From positions 146,563 to 210,562 of the forward strand of contig JAUILL010000002.1 in the NCBI GenBank assembly GCA_030433335.1: a DNA stretch of 64,000 nt, given 5' to 3'. The position numbers and the translations under genes are program-made. Under the pieces are notes generated by a model. It did not search any database, was not told the DNA's origin, and saw only the letters and a program-made list of their open reading frames with translations. This document shows, piece after piece, positions 1 through 8,979 of this stretch (positions are counted from its first letter, which is position 1; each line of letters opens with the position of its first letter). The DNA is from Alphaproteobacteria bacterium. GTDB lineage: Bacteria > Pseudomonadota > Alphaproteobacteria > Rhodobacterales > Rhodobacteraceae.

Positions 1-1
1 C

Positions 2-1447
2 TTAGCTCCCCATCCGGCTTTCCAGCTGATCAATGGTCTCCTTGGATACGGTTTTTTCCTGCAATTCCGCTTTTATCCGTTCCTTGACCGCATCAGGCAT
101 TCGCGTATTCGCATCGACGTAAGCCAGCAGCGCCGCACGCCGGTCGTCTGACAATTCAACCATTTCGAGCGGTGCTTCGGGCTGACCGAGGGCGCGCACC
201 TTGATCCCTGTCCCGAGCAAGGGCGTGCGTTCTGCCACAACCCGCTGACCAGCGAGGCCTTCGCCACGAACCAGAACGGTGTCGCCCTGACGGCGGAGCA
301 GATCCACGGGGATCGCGCTCAGACGATCATCCTCGCCCATAACCAGCACCGTCGGCAGCGAATCCACCGAAGTCGCGGGCAGACGGACCACATTCTCGAG
401 CGCAGGCTCCATTGTCTCGACACGCACGAAGTCACCGGGTTTCAGGCCCCGAGGGTCATCAATGCGAGCAAACAGTTGTCGGCCGCTCTGCCCTTCGGCC
501 ACGGCAGCACTGGCGCGTGTCAGGGTCGCGGGGCGTTCGATGTTCCCCCCAGCCACATCCAGAACTACATTGGCCGGCGCTGGCCGAAGCGCCCCATTTT
601 CATCCAAAAGACGGGCGAATTGTTCGGTCGAAACGCGGAAGCTGACTTCCAACAGCATAGGGTCCACCACGGTTGCCATCGCTTCGTTTTGCGACACGAG
701 CCCCCCTTGGACCACATTCACAGCGGACAAAGCGCCGTCAAATCCGGCGCGGATCACGGTGTCATTCAAATCCCGTTCCGCCTCGTCCCGCGCAATCCGC
801 GCCCGAGACAAGGCCGTTTTCGCCAGATCCACCCGCGCCTCGGCATTCGCCAACGCCTGCCGAGAAGACAGGACATTCGCACTTGCCTGCGCGACCGCGA
901 GTTCCGCAGTTTCCACCGCAGAGGCACTCCCCACACCGCGGTTCTGCAGATCAAGCTGACGTTGCAGCGCCTTTTCCTGAAGGTCCGCCTGCCCCTTGGT
1001 CGCCGTCAGATCATCTTTGGCCAGCAACAACGCGCGATCCGCATCGCGCACCTCTGCCTCTGCATCCAGCAGGTCGGCTTCGGCGCTGTGCAGGGCCGCC
1101 TCTGCTTCGGCGGGATCGATGCGCGCCAGTACCTCGCCCGCAGTGACCAGTCCGCCCTCGACGAAATTCTCGGCGACCTCAATTACGGTCCCAGCGGCAG
1201 AGGCACGAATTTCCAGCGTGCGGCGGCTTTGGACCTGACCAAAGGCCTGCAAGACGGGTTGGATCGTATCAGGCTGCGCTTCGACGATGTTCACGGCAAA
1301 GACGCGCTCTTGGGCGGGTCGTCCGCGTGGGGAGTCCGCCAGCTTCTCTTGAACTGCGTCGCGCACCAACGCACCAGCCCAGACCAGCAAGGCCGCCGTC
1401 AGGGCCGCCAGAAATAGTCCCGTCATCGCCTGACGCAAAAAGCGCAT
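2..1447 (-). CDS. RND efflux periplasmic adaptor subunit (HlyD/MFP family)
   Basis: A 481-residue membrane fusion protein that would link an inner-membrane RND pump to an outer-membrane channel. The start is the ATG at 1447, which places a hydrophobic anchor at residues 8-30; a longer reading from 1510 adds only an unlikely basic leader. After the anchor come the first barrel-sandwich half (about 60-110), an Ala/Glu/Leu-rich coiled coil (about 110-220), the second lipoyl half and the beta-barrel. A charged helical tail of about 55 residues ends in MGS. The stop lies at the window edge, so a pump gene is expected just outside. It follows the NUDIX gene on the same strand after 112 bp. The substrate cannot be told. 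Confidence 0.9.
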   Translation of the reverse strand: MRFLRQAMTGLFLAALTAALLVWAGALVRDAVQEKLADSPRGRPAQERVFAVNIVEAQPDTIQPVLQAFGQVQSRRTLEIRASAAGTVIEVAENFVEGGLVTAGEVLARIDPAEAEAALHSAEADLLDAEAEVRDADRALLLAKDDLTATKGQADLQEKALQRQLDLQNRGVGSASAVETAELAVAQASANVLSSRQALANAEARVDLAKTALSRARIARDEAERDLNDTVIRAGFDGALSAVNVVQGGLVSQNEAMATVVDPMLLEVSFRVSTEQFARLLDENGALRPAPANVVLDVAGGNIERPATLTRASAAVAEGQSGRQLFARIDDPRGLKPGDFVRVETMEPALENVVRLPATSVDSLPTVLVMGEDDRLSAIPVDLLRRQGDTVLVRGEGLAGQRVVAERTPLLGTGIKVRALGQPEAPLEMVELSDDRRAALLAYVDANTRMPDAVKERIKAELQEKTVSKETIDQLESRMGS

Positions 1448-1559
1448 GGCCGTCCCCCGATCACAGAATGGTGTTCGTGAAAAGCATAGGTGCGGCGCGG
1501 CATATGCCAAGCCACAACACTGTTACGAGGTCAGACCCTCTTTCCGTCGCAGATAAAAG

Positions 1560-1997
1560 TCAAACGCAGAGTTGGGCTAACATCTGCTGCATCTGGGGAA
1601 TGACGTCGAACCGCGCCACTTGGCCGCGGGTCAGGAAGCCGAAGCCTGCCCCCTCGCCCAAGGAAATCTCGGACGGATCAATCAGGCGCGTGCACCGATG
1701 GATATAGAGCGCCCCGTCCGCACGTTTGGTCGCAGGCAGGACGGCCCAAGGCATCAGCTCGTGCGCGGACAGAGAAATACCGGTTTCCTCTAGAAATTCA
1801 CGACGAGCGGCGGTGAGCAGGTCCTCTCCCTCCTCGACTGCGCCGCCAAACATGCTCCAACGGCCTGCGCCTGCCACATGGGGCAGATCATCACGCAACT
1901 GCATCAGCACGCGGCCCTGCACGTCGAAGGCCGCGACAACGGCAGCTCGCCACCCGATCACCTCGGGGACGTTACCCACTTTGACAAATCCGGTCAT
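1560..1997 (-). CDS. NUDIX hydrolase
   Basis: A 145-residue NUDIX-fold hydrolase acting on a nucleoside-diphosphate-linked substrate that cannot be predicted. The complete Nudix box spans residues 52-74 (G, five residues, E, seven residues, REFLEETGI), with the metal-binding Glu residues present. The start codon overlaps the moaB stop by 4 nt, so the two are probably translationally coupled as the last genes of the udg-moaB-nudix run. The family assignment is firm; substrate is open (candidates are oxidised nucleotides or NDP-sugars). Confidence 0.9.
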   Translation of the reverse strand: MTGFVKVGNVPEVIGWRAAVVAAFDVQGRVLMQLRDDLPHVAGAGRWSMFGGAVEEGEDLLTAARREFLEETGISLSAHELMPWAVLPATKRADGALYIHRCTRLIDPSEISLGEGAGFGFLTRGQVARFDVIPQMQQMLAQLCV

Positions 1998-2536
1998 TTG
2001 CGGCGCTTGTGCTCTTCGAGACGGGGCATGATTTCGACGAAGTTACAGGGGCGATGGCGGTAGTCGAGCTGCCATTTCAGGATTTCGTCCCATGCGTCCT
2101 TGCACGCGCCCGGACTGCCCGGCAGGGCGAACATGTAGGTGCCATTGGCCACACCGCCAGTCGCGCGGCTTTGAACAGCAGAGGTGCCAATTTTCTGCAT
2201 CGAGATCATGGTGAACACGGTGCCAAAGGCGTCGATCTCTTTCTCGTAAACATCGCGGTGGGCTTCGACGGTGACATCGCGGCCCGTCAAGCCCGTCCCT
2301 CCGGTCGAGATCACTACGTCGATCTCTGGCGTCTCGCTCCACATCCGAAGGCGCGAGGCGATCTCCTCGCGTTCGTCCTGCACGATCATGCGGTCAGCCA
2401 AAATGTGCCCTGCCTCTTGGATCCGCGCGACCAATACATCTCCGCTCCGGTCCTCATCCATCGAGCGGGTGTCGCTGACGGTCAGAACGGCGATGCGGAC
2501 GGGGATGAATTCCTTGGATTCATCGATGCGGCTCAT
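1994..2536 (-). CDS. moaB: Molybdenum cofactor biosynthesis protein MoaB
   Basis: A 180-residue MoaB/MogA-fold protein that adenylylates molybdopterin before molybdenum insertion. The family motif ISTGGTGLTGRD and the downstream ALPGSPGACKDAW segment are intact, and the length is typical for stand-alone MoaB. It overlaps the uracil-DNA glycosylase gene upstream and the NUDIX gene downstream by 4 nt each. moaD and moaE lie about 12 kb away, so cofactor genes are scattered. MogA is the close alternative; the N-terminal sequence favours MoaB. Confidence 0.93.
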   Translation of the reverse strand: MSRIDESKEFIPVRIAVLTVSDTRSMDEDRSGDVLVARIQEAGHILADRMIVQDEREEIASRLRMWSETPEIDVVISTGGTGLTGRDVTVEAHRDVYEKEIDAFGTVFTMISMQKIGTSAVQSRATGGVANGTYMFALPGSPGACKDAWDEILKWQLDYRHRPCNFVEIMPRLEEHKRRK

Positions 2537-3345
2537 GGTTTGGCCCTTTCATTCAGATGCGCGCGTAGGGTCAGAAGATCGGCCCAAGCCTCGCGCTTGG
2601 CGGCAGGGTTTCGGAGCAGAAAGGCGGGGTGGAACATAGGCAATGCGGGGCGGTCAAAGGCCCGCGTGAACTGCCCGCGCAAACGGGTGATCCCGCGCTT
2701 TCCCAGCGCCGCCTGACACGAGATGTTCCCCATCAGCACAATCACATCCGGCGCCGCCAGTTGCACGTGACGCTGCACAAACGGCATCATCATCGCGATT
2801 TCTTGCGGGTTCGGATCGCGGTTCTGGGGCGGGCGCCACGGCAAAACGTTGGTGATGTAAACACCATCCGCGCCATCTACCTGACGATCAAGGCCAATCG
2901 CTGCGACCATTCGGTCCAGTAATTGTCCCGCGCGTCCGACAAATGGACGCCCCTCGCGGTCCTCATCCCTGCCAGGCGCTTCACCCAGAATCATCACGCG
3001 GGCTGCGGGATGTCCATCACAGAACACCATCTGCTTGGCCCCGCGTTTCAGGTCGCACAGGTCGAATCGCTCCATCGCATCGCGCAGCGCAGCCAGATCG
3101 TGACAGGCGTTCGCAGCTGCCTGCGCCTCGACCACCGGATCTTTCTCTTCGATTTTCGGCGGGGGGGCGGCAGGCTTCTTGGGCATCTGCACGCCTGTGA
3201 GAGCAGCAGCTTCGGCAGCCTTTGCGGCTTCTTCGGCGGCGGCAAAGCGGTCCACAGGGTCATCGCACACGGCATCGGTCACGCCAGCCTCAAGCTGCCA
3301 TGCCAGCGCCGCCAATGCGGCATGAGAATCCCAGTGTTCTTCCAT
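2533..3345 (-). CDS. Uracil-DNA glycosylase (family 4-like)
   Basis: A 270-residue base-excision repair enzyme. The start is the ATG at 3345; upstream in-frame residues are unlike the family. An Ala/Lys/Pro-rich N-terminal segment (about 30-75) precedes the catalytic domain. Motif 1 (GEAPGRDED, about 121-129) and motif 2 (HPAFLLR, near 240) are present. Cys residues at about 81, 97 and 109 could contribute to an iron-sulfur site, but the usual cysteine arrangement of thermophilic family 4 enzymes is not obvious. Start of the udg-moaB-nudix unit, divergent from pyrB across about 100 bp. Confidence 0.88.
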   Translation of the reverse strand: MEEHWDSHAALAALAWQLEAGVTDAVCDDPVDRFAAAEEAAKAAEAAALTGVQMPKKPAAPPPKIEEKDPVVEAQAAANACHDLAALRDAMERFDLCDLKRGAKQMVFCDGHPAARVMILGEAPGRDEDREGRPFVGRAGQLLDRMVAAIGLDRQVDGADGVYITNVLPWRPPQNRDPNPQEIAMMMPFVQRHVQLAAPDVIVLMGNISCQAALGKRGITRLRGQFTRAFDRPALPMFHPAFLLRNPAAKREAWADLLTLRAHLNERAKP

Positions 3346-3446
3346 ACCGCGCAAGCTAGGGGCGCTTTCGTGCCGCGTAAAGGGACCCTGAGCCTTGCCG
3401 CAGGCCAAAGCCCTGCTATACCGTGCCCAACGACTACGGAGGTTCC

Positions 3447-4403
3447 ATGAGTTTCGCGCACGCCCATCTGCTGGGGATCGAACAACTCAACCCGTTCGAC
3501 ATCACCACATTGCTTGATTTGGCCGAGGTCTACGTCGATCTGAACCGGCGCGACGTCAAGCATTCGGATGCTCTGACCGGCCTGACCCAGATTAACATGT
3601 TCTTCGAGAACTCGACCCGCACGCAGGCCAGTTTCGAACTGGCGGGCAAGCGTTTGGGCGCCGACGTGATGAACATGGCGATGCAGGCCAGCTCGATCAA
3701 AAAAGGCGAGACCCTGATCGATACCGCGATGACCCTGAATGCGATGCACCCCGACCTGCTTGTGGTGCGTCACCCTCATTCCGGTGCGGTCGACCTGCTG
3801 GCTCAAAAAGTGAACTGCGCCGTGCTGAACGCAGGTGACGGCAAGCACGAACATCCCACTCAGGCCCTGCTCGACGCTCTGACCATCCGCCGCGCCAAAG
3901 GGCGCCTTCAGCGCCTGAACATCGCGATCTGCGGGGATATCGCCCACAGCCGCGTGGCACGCTCGAACATCCTGCTTTTGGGCAAGATGGAGAACCGCAT
4001 CCGCCTGATCGGGCCGCCCACCCTGCTACCCTCGCCCTTCAAGGATTTCGGCGTCGAGGTTTACGACGACATGCGCGAAGGCCTGAAGGATGTGGACGTG
4101 GTCATGATGCTGCGCCTCCAGAAGGAACGCATGGACGGCGGCTTTATCCCGTCTGAACGCGAGTATTATCACCGCTACGGTCTGGACGCGGAAAAGCTGG
4201 CCTACGCCAAGCCCGACGCGATCGTCATGCACCCCGGCCCGATGAATCGCGGTGTCGAGATCGACGGTGAAATCGCCGACGACATCAACCGCAGCGTCAT
4301 TCAAGAACAGGTCGAGATGGGAGTCGCCGTCCGCATGGCCGCGATGGACCTCTTGGCCCGCAACCTGCGCGCCCGCCGCACAGATGCAGGTGTCATGGCA
4401 TGA
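3447..4403 (+). CDS. pyrB: Aspartate carbamoyltransferase catalytic subunit
   Basis: A 318-residue ATCase catalytic chain that makes N-carbamoyl-aspartate, the first committed step of pyrimidine synthesis. The carbamoyl-phosphate loop ([13 protein letters not shown], about residues 52-64) and the C-terminal [10 protein letters not shown] motif are intact. The ATG at 3447 is preceded by an ACGGAGG ribosome-binding site, better than the GTG at 3423. No pyrI regulatory gene is adjacent. The next ORF overlaps the stop by 4 nt and an inactive-looking dihydroorotase follows, as in the Pseudomonas-type ATCase where PyrC' supports PyrB assembly. Confidence 0.96.
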   Translation: MSFAHAHLLGIEQLNPFDITTLLDLAEVYVDLNRRDVKHSDALTGLTQINMFFENSTRTQASFELAGKRLGADVMNMAMQASSIKKGETLIDTAMTLNAMHPDLLVVRHPHSGAVDLLAQKVNCAVLNAGDGKHEHPTQALLDALTIRRAKGRLQRLNIAICGDIAHSRVARSNILLLGKMENRIRLIGPPTLLPSPFKDFGVEVYDDMREGLKDVDVVMMLRLQKERMDGGFIPSEREYYHRYGLDAEKLAYAKPDAIVMHPGPMNRGVEIDGEIADDINRSVIQEQVEMGVAVRMAAMDLLARNLRARRTDAGVMA

Positions 4404-4930
4404 CCCAAACCCTGCACATCAAAGAGAACGAGGCAGGCGCCGTCCGCGTCTTTGCCCTCTCGATGGATGCGTTCGAGGTCCAGCCCTATCTCGAGGTCAA
4501 CACCAAGGTCTCCGAACTGCTCGGGATAGACCTGATCGATCCACAGTATGTCGAGGTGTTCCCGATCAGCGACCTCGAGGGGCTTGGCCTCGTGGGCTAC
4601 CTGACCGAAGGCCAGGGCATCGCCGAGGACGCTTTGGCCCCCGACCGCAGCCGCCTGAACGCGCTGGACGGGCATGTTATGATCGTGATGTCCGCTGCTT
4701 TTGCAGGCCGCGAACACGATCTGACGCTGGACCCGCGCCTGACCCTAATCGGCGAATACCCCGAAGATACCCCGCCGGTGGTCTTCGAAAGCCTGCCGCA
4801 GGAATCGTCCCAAGGCGTACTGACCGGCGTGGACCCTGACCCCGTCGCCCCGCGCAAGAAATTCCCGACCCTTCTCGCCATCTTTCTGATTGCGCTGCTG
4901 ATCGCGCTAGCCCTTTGGCTGGCCGCCTGA
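4400..4930 (+). CDS. Tail-anchored protein between pyrB and pyrC
   Basis: A 176-residue protein of unknown function. Residues 1-150 are soluble and acidic, followed by a basic RKK turn and a single hydrophobic helix at about 155-175 that ends the protein, so it is probably C-terminally anchored in the inner membrane with the bulk in the cytoplasm. It overlaps pyrB by 4 nt and is followed by the pyrC homologue after 31 bp, which ties its expression to pyrimidine genes. I do not recognise a catalytic motif. Membrane tethering of the ATCase complex is a guess from position only. Confidence 0.85.
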   Translation: MTQTLHIKENEAGAVRVFALSMDAFEVQPYLEVNTKVSELLGIDLIDPQYVEVFPISDLEGLGLVGYLTEGQGIAEDALAPDRSRLNALDGHVMIVMSAAFAGREHDLTLDPRLTLIGEYPEDTPPVVFESLPQESSQGVLTGVDPDPVAPRKKFPTLLAIFLIALLIALALWLAA

Positions 4931-4961
4931 TCGCACGCCCTAAACGAACGGACCCAGCGGC

Positions 4962-6245
4962 ATGACCACTCTGCTCACCAACGCCCGCCTGATCGACCCC
5001 GAAGCAGGCACCGAATACCGCGGATGGCTGGCCTATGACGGCGGTCGCATCCTTGCCACCGGCAAAGAGGGCGCGGCCCCTGCCCCGCGCGTTGACCAAA
5101 CCTATGACTGCGACGGCATGTGCGTCGCCCCCGGCATCGTCGATATTGGCGTCAAAGTCTGCGAACCCGGCGAGCGCCATAAGGAAAGCTTCAAGACCGC
5201 AGGCTTGGCCGCAGCGGCAGGCGGTGTGACCACCATCGCGACCCGCCCCGACACCAACCCCGTCATCGACACCCCTGAAACGCTGGAATTCGTCACCCGC
5301 CGCGCCCGCGAAGTCACGCCCGTCCGGATGCACTCCATGGCCGCCCTGACCAAGGGCCTGCGCGGCGAGGAAATGACCGAGATCGGGTTCCTGCTGGACG
5401 CGGGTGCCGTTGCCTTCACCGACACCACCCGCGTGATCCAGAACACCAAAGTCCTGAGCCGGGCACTGACCTATGCCCGCAGCCTTGACGCGCTGGTCAT
5501 CGGCCACCCCCAAGAGCCCGGCCTGTCCTCGGGCGCTTGCATAACCGGCGGCAAGTTTGCCACCCTGCGCGGCCTGCCTTCGGTCAGCCCGATGGCCGAG
5601 CGTATGGGTCTGGACCGCGATATCGCCCTGCTTGAAATGACCGGCGCAAAATACCATGCCGACCAAATCACCACCGCCCGCGCCCTGCCCGCTCTGGAAC
5701 GCGCCAAGCGCAACGGTCTGGACATCACTGCGGGCATCTCAATCCACCACCTGACACTCAATGTGCTGGACGTGGCGGACTACCGGACCTTCTTCAAAGT
5801 GACTCCGCCCCTGCGCGACGAAGACGACCGCCAAGCCGCGATCGAAGCGGTTGCGTCTGGCCTGATCGACATTGTCTGCTCTATGCACACGCCCCAAGAC
5901 GAAGAGTCAAAGCGCCTTCCCTTCGAAGAGGCCGCAAGCGGCGCTGTCGGTCTGGAAACCCTGCTGCCCGCGGCCATGCGCCTCTACCATGCGGGCCAGC
6001 TAGACCTGCCCACGCTGTTCCGCGCCATGTCGCTGAACCCCTCGAAACGTCTTGGCCTACCCTCTGGCTGCCTGTCGCCAGATGCACCTGCTGATCTGGT
6101 GGTATTTGATCCCGACGCGCCCTTCGTGTTGGACCGCTGGCGCCTGAATTCAAAGTCAAAGAACACCCCCTTCGACGGTGCCCGCATGGAAGGCCGCGTC
6201 CGCGCCACCATAGTCGGCGGCAACTTTGTTTACGGAGCTCTGTAA
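4962..6245 (+). CDS. pyrC: Dihydroorotase-like protein, probably non-catalytic (PyrC'/PyrX type)
   Basis: A 427-residue class I dihydroorotase homologue. The fold signatures are clear (PGIVDI at about 58-62, GHPQEPGLSS, YHADQITTA, IHHLTLN), but key residues differ: the HxH metal motif normally after PGxxD is G63-V-K65, and the TDHAPH-type loop near 305-311 reads CSMHTPQ, so the usual Asp is Met. Such changes define the inactive PyrC' partner of PyrB in Pseudomonas. The gene sits in a pyrB unit, consistent with a structural role. An active dihydroorotase would then be encoded elsewhere. Automatic annotation will call this pyrC. Confidence 0.9.
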   Translation: MTTLLTNARLIDPEAGTEYRGWLAYDGGRILATGKEGAAPAPRVDQTYDCDGMCVAPGIVDIGVKVCEPGERHKESFKTAGLAAAAGGVTTIATRPDTNPVIDTPETLEFVTRRAREVTPVRMHSMAALTKGLRGEEMTEIGFLLDAGAVAFTDTTRVIQNTKVLSRALTYARSLDALVIGHPQEPGLSSGACITGGKFATLRGLPSVSPMAERMGLDRDIALLEMTGAKYHADQITTARALPALERAKRNGLDITAGISIHHLTLNVLDVADYRTFFKVTPPLRDEDDRQAAIEAVASGLIDIVCSMHTPQDEESKRLPFEEAASGAVGLETLLPAAMRLYHAGQLDLPTLFRAMSLNPSKRLGLPSGCLSPDAPADLVVFDPDAPFVLDRWRLNSKSKNTPFDGARMEGRVRATIVGGNFVYGAL

Positions 6246-6246
6246 T

Positions 6247-6855
6247 ATGTTCCCCGAGTTCGCCTCTGCCCCGACCCTTTTGGCCGCCGCGGCGGTGCTC
6301 GGGTACCTCTTTGGCTCCATCCCCTTTGGACTGGTCATCGCGCGCATCTGCGGCCTTGGCGACCTGCGCCAAATCGGATCAGGCAATATCGGCGCGACCA
6401 ACGTCCTGCGGACAGGCAACAAGCCCGCCGCTGCCGCAACGCTGGTGCTGGACAGTGGCAAAGGCGCAATCGCCGTCTTGATCGCCCGTTTTGCGATCGG
6501 GCCGGATGCTGCGCAAATCGCAGGCCTTGCCGCGTTCTTTGGCCACTGCTTCCCGATCTGGCTAAAGTTCAAAGGTGGCAAGGGCGTCGCGACTTACCTC
6601 GGCACAATGCTCGCCCTCTTTTGGCCCGCAGGGGTCGCCTGCTGCCTGACGTGGCTCGTGACCGCGAAAACCCTAAAGATTTCATCGCTCAGCGCGCTTG
6701 TCGCCGCAGCACTCGGCCCCATCTGGGCTTACATTCTTGGGGCACCACAGCTCGTGGGCTTGGCGATCGCTCTGGCGGTGTTGATCTACTACCGCCACTC
6801 TGCAAACATCTCGCGCCTGCTGGCCGGGACAGAGCCCAAGATCGGCCAGAAATGA
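6247..6855 (+). CDS. plsY: Acyl-phosphate glycerol-3-phosphate acyltransferase PlsY
   Basis: A 202-residue polytopic inner-membrane enzyme that acylates glycerol-3-phosphate from acyl-phosphate, the first step of phospholipid synthesis. The three PlsY motifs are visible: the GSGNIGATNVLR loop, the GHxFP-type segment GHCFPIWLKF, and FKGGKGVAT. About five membrane segments are predicted. The ATG at 6247 follows the pyrC stop by 1 nt, with a GGAG-type ribosome-binding site inside the pyrC end; the TTG at 6226 is less likely. It ends in front of an inverted-repeat terminator shared with gshA. Confidence 0.96.
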   Translation: MFPEFASAPTLLAAAAVLGYLFGSIPFGLVIARICGLGDLRQIGSGNIGATNVLRTGNKPAAAATLVLDSGKGAIAVLIARFAIGPDAAQIAGLAAFFGHCFPIWLKFKGGKGVATYLGTMLALFWPAGVACCLTWLVTAKTLKISSLSALVAAALGPIWAYILGAPQLVGLAIALAVLIYYRHSANISRLLAGTEPKIGQK

Positions 6856-6884
6856 GCTAGGCTAGCAGGCTCACGTTTGGCGCA

Positions 6885-6953
6885 AGGCGCGTTATGAGTA
6901 TTTAGAGCAAAAAGAAGCCTGTCTTTCTGCTTTGTCTAAATACTCATGGCGCC
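6885..6953. repeat. ATGAGTATTT inverted repeat, copy 1 (bidirectional terminator between plsY and gshA)
   Basis: A perfect 12-bp inverted repeat (ATGAGTATTTAG at 6894-6905, its complement at 6936-6947) lies between the convergent ends of plsY and gshA. Both arms continue inward with a related AAAGCAGAAAG-like sequence. A second copy with the same core lies at 33714-33795. Position suggests transcription termination; two copies in 64 kb suggest a dispersed repeat family. Confidence 0.7.
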
Positions 6954-6968
6954 ACGCCCATCACAGGG

Positions 6969-8339
6969 TCAGTAGCTGAATTCCTGATAGATGCGGGTCA
7001 AGTCGCCGCCCCACTCGCCGTTGTAGCAATCCAGAAGTTCGTCAGCGGGCGTTTTGCCGCTCTCGATGCTTTCTTTCAGGGCATTCAGGAAGTGCGTCTC
7101 GTCCGGAACCAGACCGCCAGCGCCTTCTTTGCCTCGGGCTTTCAGGCCGCTTTCGGCGATATCAACAACCTCGCGAGCCAGTTCGTGCATGCTGATGTTG
7201 TCCACCTTCGCTTGCAGCCCCTGCTCAGACGCAGCAATCCGCAGGGCATCACGCTGCGCGGAGGTGAAGTCTTTGCATAGATCCCATGCAGCATCGAGCG
7301 CAGACTGGTCATACATCAGGCCCACCCAGAACGCGGGCAATGCGCAGAGTCGACGCCATGGGCCACCGTCCGCACCGCGCATCTCTATGAACTTCTTCAC
7401 GCGCGCTTCGGGGAAAATGGTGGTCAGGTGGTCAGCCCAGTCCGATAGAGTCGGCTTCTCACCAGGCAGCGCGGGCAGTTCGCCCTTCAGGAAGTCGCGG
7501 AAGGACTGGCCGAGCGCATCGATATATTTCCCGTCGCGGTAGACAAAGTACATCGGCACATCGAGCGCATAGTCGACCCAGCGCTCGAACCCGAAACCCT
7601 CTTCGAACACGAAGGGCAGCATACCGGTCCGGCTGCTATCCAGATCGCGCCAGACGCGGCTGCGCCAGCTTTTGTGGCCGTTCGGTTGACCGTCAAAGAA
7701 CGGGGAATTCGCAAAGAGCGCGGTTGCGACCGGCTGCAAGGCCAGCGCCACGCGCATCTTTTGCACCATGTCAGCTTCGGATTCGAAGTCGAGGTTCACC
7801 TGCACGGTACAGGTCCGATACATCATGGATTTACCCATGGTGCCGACGCGGTCCATGTAGTCGGTCATCAAGCGATAGCGGCCTTTGGGCATGCGGGGCA
7901 TGTCCTCGAACGACCAGATTGGCGCAGCGCCGAGACCGATAAAGCCAACGCCGACCTCGTCCGCGATGTCTTTTACGTCGCGCAGGTGCTGGTTCACCTC
8001 GTCGCAGGTCTGATGGATCGTTTCCAAAGGCGCACCGGATAGCTCCAGCTGCCCCCCCGGCTCGAGGCTGACATTCGCCCCGTCTTTGGTCAGGCCGATC
8101 AGCTTGTCGCCCTCAAGAACGGGGTCCCAGCCATGGCGATCGCGCAGGCCTTCGAGGACGGCCAAAATCGAGCGCGGGCCCTCGTAAGGCAGCGGGCGCA
8201 GACTGTCTTTGCAGTAACCGAACTTTTCGTGCTCGGTCCCGATCCGCCAATCTTCACGTGGCTTGCACCCCGAGGCGAGGTATTCGGCCAGCTGGCTTTG
8301 ATCTTCGATTAGGCCGCCACCGGACTGGGGGATGGACAT
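6969..8339 (-). CDS. gshA: Glutamate-cysteine ligase (plant-type)
   Basis: A 456-residue ATP-dependent ligase that joins glutamate and cysteine, the rate-limiting step of glutathione synthesis. Length and sequence fit the plant/alphaproteobacterial family (GTEHEKFGY, LEPGGQLELSGAP, MYRTCTVQVNLDFESEADM), not the unrelated E. coli type. It is the last gene of a minus-strand run rsmE, kinase-fold protein, small membrane protein, gshA, with a 61-bp spacer before it. The terminator-like inverted repeat follows the stop. Confidence 0.95.
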   Translation of the reverse strand: MSIPQSGGGLIEDQSQLAEYLASGCKPREDWRIGTEHEKFGYCKDSLRPLPYEGPRSILAVLEGLRDRHGWDPVLEGDKLIGLTKDGANVSLEPGGQLELSGAPLETIHQTCDEVNQHLRDVKDIADEVGVGFIGLGAAPIWSFEDMPRMPKGRYRLMTDYMDRVGTMGKSMMYRTCTVQVNLDFESEADMVQKMRVALALQPVATALFANSPFFDGQPNGHKSWRSRVWRDLDSSRTGMLPFVFEEGFGFERWVDYALDVPMYFVYRDGKYIDALGQSFRDFLKGELPALPGEKPTLSDWADHLTTIFPEARVKKFIEMRGADGGPWRRLCALPAFWVGLMYDQSALDAAWDLCKDFTSAQRDALRIAASEQGLQAKVDNISMHELAREVVDIAESGLKARGKEGAGGLVPDETHFLNALKESIESGKTPADELLDCYNGEWGGDLTRIYQEFSY

Positions 8340-8400
8340 CGGCGCACTCCGCTTTTGTCAGAAATTGAGGTCAACACCTGTGCCCGTTTTGTAGCCCAAG

Positions 8401-8907
8401 TCAATGCAGCCGCAAGTCGTCCTTGCGCCAAATCACAACAGGCTTCTGTGCGTTTCCGCGCAACTCGTCCAGCATACGACCTGTGTCGATGCCCGGAAGC
8501 CTTGCAAATATATCAAACAGCTGTTCTGCGCCCTCGGCATTCACAGGTATGTGAACCGGCGTTTGCCCGCCTTGGAAGAAGCGCCAGCACGCGGGCTGGC
8601 AGGTCGGGTCCAGCTCGATCCGGTTCATTTCGGTCAAGGACACGATTCCCCCGTCGAGCGGGCCGAAATACGATAGTTGCCCCTCAACGACCTGCACGAC
8701 ACCAGGACCGTCATGGCCAGAGAAAAAGCGCATCCGCTGGAGGCTGGCAAACAGTAGAACCACCGACAGAGCGACCAGCAATCCACCGATCCAAGGCATG
8801 ATTCCGAACGTCGCCAGAAGGAGTCGCAGACCGAACGCACCGATCAAGGCCGCTGCGATCACGCCGCGCCAGCGCATCAGGGCGTCTTTGGCTTCTTTGC
8901 GTATCAT
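8401..8907 (-). CDS. Conserved small membrane protein, function unknown
   Basis: A 168-residue protein with two closely spaced hydrophobic helices (about 15-37 and 39-58) followed by a soluble domain of about 105 residues that contains two Cys in a CQPAC arrangement. The start is the ATG at 8907; the reading from 8973 adds a non-hydrophobic leader that overlaps the upstream gene's end region. It lies between the kinase-fold gene and gshA on the same strand. I do not recognise the soluble domain. Confidence 0.8.
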   Translation of the reverse strand: MIRKEAKDALMRWRGVIAAALIGAFGLRLLLATFGIMPWIGGLLVALSVVLLFASLQRMRFFSGHDGPGVVQVVEGQLSYFGPLDGGIVSLTEMNRIELDPTCQPACWRFFQGGQTPVHIPVNAEGAEQLFDIFARLPGIDTGRMLDELRGNAQKPVVIWRKDDLRLH

Positions 8908-8979
8908 GGGGCCTCTGGGTTGATGGGTTGGCGTTACAATGGATGTAAGAGCATCGGAGGAGATTCCAACCACGCAGCT

